DNA of 64,000 bases from Pholiota molesta. Its lineage: Eukaryota; Basidiomycota; Agaricomycetes; Agaricales; Strophariaceae. The notes under the pieces are model-generated. The model searched no databases. It saw only the letters and a program-made list of their open reading frames with translations, and was not told the DNA's origin. Below, one piece after another: positions 60,424-64,000 of this stretch. Every line of letters starts with the position of its first letter. The stretch's first letter is position 1. Location of the stretch: assembly GCA_014925825.1 (NCBI GenBank), contig JACGCK010000097.1, positions 109,319 through 173,318 on the forward strand, read 5' to 3'. A program made the translations under genes and the position numbers.

Positions 60424-62753
60424 ATGGACTCTCTACCTCCGAAACCGCCCGCAGTCGACAAAGCGGCGACGGCAGGCGAGTCCGACCGCCGCGCCAGCCG
60501 CAAAAACCGGCGAGAGCGCCGCGCAGCGGCTAAGCGCTCGAAGAACGGCACGCCCGTTGCGAGCGGGTCGTCGACGCCGGTAGCCAAAGCACAAGGCGAC
60601 GGCGAACTGAAGATCCTGGGCGCCGGTGGATCGACGAATGGCAAGGAGAATGGGAACACCAGAACATTCGCCGAGGGCGATGACTTTATACCCTTCACAT
60701 TCTCCGATCCGTCAGAGGATGAGGCTGGACCCAGTATGAGGAACTTGGATCGGAAGGGAAAGGGGAGGGAGACAGAGAAAGAGGGTATGGCGGAAGACCT
60801 GACCACTGTCGATGGAACGAAAAATTCGTCTGAACGCGATCGGGTGAAGCAGAACGAGAAGTCAAAGACTTATTCAGAACGAGAGTGGGACCGGGGGAAA
60901 GACACGAGAGACAACGATAGGCGCGACAGGAGGGACGACCCCGATTCCAGTCGCAAGCGGAGACATGACGATTACGACGATGGCTATACAAACAAGAAGG
61001 AGAGAATGGACGCCGCCTCGCGAAAATGTCCCTGGGTTAATGGGCTTGACTTGGACCGATGTCGGAACGTCGCTGAAATGTGTGCATAATGCTCTCTTCC
61101 ACTTTTCGTCAGCTAATGTTGCTGCAGGATGCACAAAGAGGTAGAATCCTTCGTCGACTGGATATCGCCCACACCAGTAGAAGATGAAGTTCGCGGGCTC
61201 ATCGTAACGCATATAAGCAAAGTCGTGGCTTCTACATTTTCGGATGCGATAGTTTATCCATTTGGGAGTTTTCAAACGAAACTATATTTGCCCCTCGGGT
61301 ATGTATTTTCTCAACATGTTCAGTTTTCATTACTACACTGCTAATACTTGCATAGTGATATCGACCTGGTCGTCCTCTCAGATGCCATGGCATACAGCGA
61401 TAAATCGACAGTCCTGCATATATTGGCCAACACACTGAAGCGCAGCGGCATAACTTCCTATGTCACGATTATTGCGAAAGCAAAGGTTCCCATTGTCAAA
61501 TTTGTAACCACTCACGGTCGATTCAAAGTCGACATCAGCATCAACCAAGCAAATGGTCTTGTGTCGGGCAAAATTATCACCGGCTTCTTGAAGGATATGA
61601 TACCCAGCGCCGAAGGCAAGGAAAGCAAGGCATTACGCAGTCTCGTTATGGTGACGAAAGCCTTCCTCAGCCAGCGAAGTATGAACGAGGTGTACACCGG
61701 AGGCCTTGGGAGCTATGCCATTGTCTGCCTCGCTGTGAGCTTCTTGCAGATGCATCCAAAAATCCGAACAGGAGAAATCGACCCGGAAAAGAATCTCGGC
61801 GTTCTTGTGATGGAGTTCTTCGAGTTATATGGTCATCACTTCAATTATGACGAAGTTGGCATCTCGCTAAGAGACGGTGGCACATATTTCAATAAGCGGC
61901 AGAGGGGATGGCACGCTGAATACAAGCGGAATATGTTATCTATCGAAGATCCCGCGGATCCATGTGAGTCTTTCAAACTTGTATGCAACAGTCCATTCTA
62001 AATGATTCGTTTTAGCGAATGATATATCATCTGGCTCATATAACTTCCACAAAGTCAGAACCGCCTTTGCCGGATGCCACGGCATTCTAACATCTACGGC
62101 TTATCTTCGTGCGGGTATACTCAGTTCTCGGCGCCATGGACAGTCGGTGCATCTACGAAGTCGCAATGAACCTGAAGACATGAGCATTCTCTCGACTGTG
62201 ATGGGTATCACGCAGGAAACCATCAACCACCGCAAACTCGTCCAAGAGCTCTATGACAAGCAAGTGCTCCATAGGGTTGTGGGGATCAAACCATTGCCTA
62301 CCGTCGTCACCGCAAATGGCTACACAGATTCCAGGCATCATACGCAAAATACCTCTTCCTCGTCAAAATCAAATGCTTCCCGCGGTGCCGTCAACTCTGC
62401 ATGGGATGGTAGGGATGCAGATCACGGTTCAGACCATGAAGACGGCTATCGTGACCGACGCCGCCAACCAGCCGACGACGAGGGTGGTCGCTATGACATT
62501 GGACGGCAGCCTCCCAAAAGCGGCGGAAAACAGGGCGGTCGGAAGACAGCCATACCGTGTATTTTGTGGACGATGACGAGGACACGGATGGAGCGCGACG
62601 TGAGGACTTGAGGCTGGGGAATATATGAGTGATGAGAGTGAGGTGGAAGAGCGGCCGTCACGGTCCGGGGTGCCCAAAAATGACAACAAGCGATCGTATT
62701 GGCTGTCGAAAGCCACGGGTATTGAGGGTGGTCTGGAGGATGACAGCGATTAG
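60424..62753 (+). CDS. Trf4/Cid14-type non-canonical poly(A) polymerase
   Basis: Exons 60424-61079, 61128-61298, 61356-61963 and 62016 onward. The N-terminus is Arg/Lys/Glu/Asp-rich and disordered. The nucleotidyltransferase core shows YPFGSFQTKLYLPLGDIDLV with the GS...DxD metal site, then FVTTHGRFKVDISINQANGL (third Asp). The nucleotide-recognition part has GLGSYAIVCLAVSFLQMHP and LGVLVMEFFELYGHHFNYD. It adds short A tails to aberrant nuclear RNAs within the TRAMP complex. As read, translation stops at 62611, but native sequence goes on in shifted frames (VYFVDDDEDTDGARRED, then YMSDESEVEERPSRSG and RSYWLSKATGIEGGLEDDSD), ending at 62753 if one base is missing near 62530 and one in the GGGG near 62620. 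The catalytic part is unaffected. Confidence 0.9.
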
Positions 62754-63130
62754 TAGAATGTATGTAGCCTATATTGGTGCATGATGTGTATTAAATCTTT
62801 GAGAGTTGCGAGTCTTGCGACTGCTCTGATACTGTAACGAGTAGTGTTTGGTCGCCTAAACAACATCAGCCGTCAAAGGAGTTCATCAATTTGAAGCCAC
62901 CTTATTTTCCCCCCACCATCGTTCAACGTTCAACACGCTCCAACCCCTCGTTTTCATCACCTCTCTTTGCTATTAGCCCTCGCCGGTGTCGTGCGCAGTC
63001 GCTGGTTCGCCTGTAAGCTTCGACACCTGTCAATCACCTGCTACCATCCGGCCTTTTCGAGTATTACATGCTATGTTCGTGATTCACATATCGCGCTGAT
63101 GTTCTTAGACTAACGATCAGGTACACATAG
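62754..63130. other. intergenic or 5' leader
   Basis: About 380 bases, pyrimidine-rich in 62900-63050, as in promoters and leaders. The first coding exon of the next gene should lie in its right part, but I could not fix it. Confidence 0.45.
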
Positions 63131-64000
63131 GACGACCGCCCGCCCTTCGATTCCTGCGACGAATTTGAAAGAGCGCATCGCCGCCCTCGAGCAGCGAAAT
63201 GCGGAGAAAGGCGCCGCTCGGCCAACGTCCCCGACCCCCGGCGGTGTCGGCGCCAACGGCTTCCGGGACAAGATTGCGAAGTTCGAGAAAAAGGGCGGTG
63301 TGCCCGTTCCGAGGGGCAGTTTTGGACTGGGGGCGCCGCCGGCGTCGGACGGGCCACGGAGACGAGGGGAGCTCTATGGCAATCGCATTCCAGCGCCGGC
63401 CAGAGCGGTTAGCGTGGGTGGCAGTATACTGCCCAGCACGCGCGCGAGCTCGCCGACCGACACGTTGGGTGTCATCTCACCTGGCGCATCGCCCACTTTT
63501 GGAGCGGGCGATCGAAGGTCTTTTTCCCTCTCGAGTGTCATGAGTGATGGCGACACCTCGATGACTATACTCCATTTCGTCACCCACTTTCGCTTTCCCT
63601 CTAGAATCGCCTGAATCTGTCATTTCAGCAGCGAATCATCTTGAAGCAACACTTACATCGTCCCAGTTGAAGACGTTCCTGGATCCAACAGGCTGCATAT
63701 TCTGCGCGGGACGTCCTTTCAAAAGGCACTTGAAATTGCAAAGACTGCGGAAACTGCCAAACTTGAAGCCAACGAGCCCCGACAACAATCGCACGATAAT
63801 GAAGAGGCAGAGGCAAATCCTTTGCCTGCTATCGTCGTATCTTCCGAGGATGCTGTCCCACCTGCGATGCACGATTCGCCGACCGTGGCCTCCGCGGCGT
63901 CTTCCACCTGTCCCTGCGGTCTCCACAACCACACAACCCGAATCAAGGGCTCGGATATGCTATTACAAACAAGAAAGATGTTACAAATCCTCGAGTCGCG
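63131..64000 (+). CDS. Pro/Ser/Gly-rich protein of unknown function, 5' part, cut at right edge
   Basis: A clear coding frame runs from about 63131 (after a likely splice acceptor CATAG) through TTARPSIPATNLKERIAALE, NGFRDKIAKFEKKGGVPVPR, GSFGLGAPP and SSVMSDGDTS, to about 63570. Further right, native-looking sequence appears in other frames: PESVISAANHLEATL near 63611-63655 and SFQKALEIAKTAETAKLEAN near 63715-63775, probably joined by introns or disturbed by missing bases. The gene leaves the window. LKERIAALEQR suggests a short coiled coil. No family recognised, and the first exon is not located. Confidence 0.55.

Overview
This window is nuclear DNA of a filamentous basidiomycete, most likely an Agaricomycete. 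The evidence is dense genes on both strands, many GT-AG introns of about 43-65 bases, genes with up to 18 coding exons, a cellular RNA-dependent RNA polymerase, and several protein types I associate with mushroom-forming fungi. I saw no bacterial operon, CRISPR array, rRNA or tRNA. Exon structures below were built by hand from splice sites and reading phase.

Layout. 0-14 kb, accessory block: the 3' end of a DUF4139 gene; two related coiled-coil genes (1.3-3.5 and 8.7-10.8 kb); between them F-box copy 1, a secreted Arg/Ser-repeat protein and a broken membrane-protein copy; then an 18-exon FAD oxidoreductase of the berberine-bridge type (11.0-13.8 kb). 14-24 kb: a Gln-rich protein with two basic regions, a single-pass membrane protein and a low-complexity protein. 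24-30 kb, core RNA and secretory genes: UPF1, U2AF35 (head to head with UPF1) and ALG14. 30-39 kb: a decayed MYND-finger gene, a mucin-like membrane protein and an acyl-CoA oxidase-like enzyme. 39-49 kb, second accessory block: a larger F-box protein, then F-box copies 2 and 3 as an inverted repeat around two membrane-protein genes. 49-64 kb, core genes: MDM12, ELP3, a HYPK-like UBA protein, a Rossmann-fold protein, an RNA-dependent RNA polymerase head to head with a Trf4/Cid14-type nucleotidyltransferase, and a gene cut by the right edge.

Common themes. Much of the core content is RNA biology (UPF1, U2AF35, ELP3, RdRP, Trf4). The accessory blocks are linked by one segmental repeat family: an upstream element, an F-box gene and probably a small membrane-protein gene. 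It has three intact F-box copies, one solo upstream element, and one intact and one broken membrane-protein copy.

Caution. At least five gene models (18.7, 22.0-22.6, 24.4-24.55, 31, and 62.5-62.6 kb) need frame changes, and every one is in the same direction (one base missing), mostly at homopolymers or GC-rich stretches. Long multi-exon genes beside them are perfectly in phase. I therefore suspect consensus deletion errors rather than widespread gene decay.
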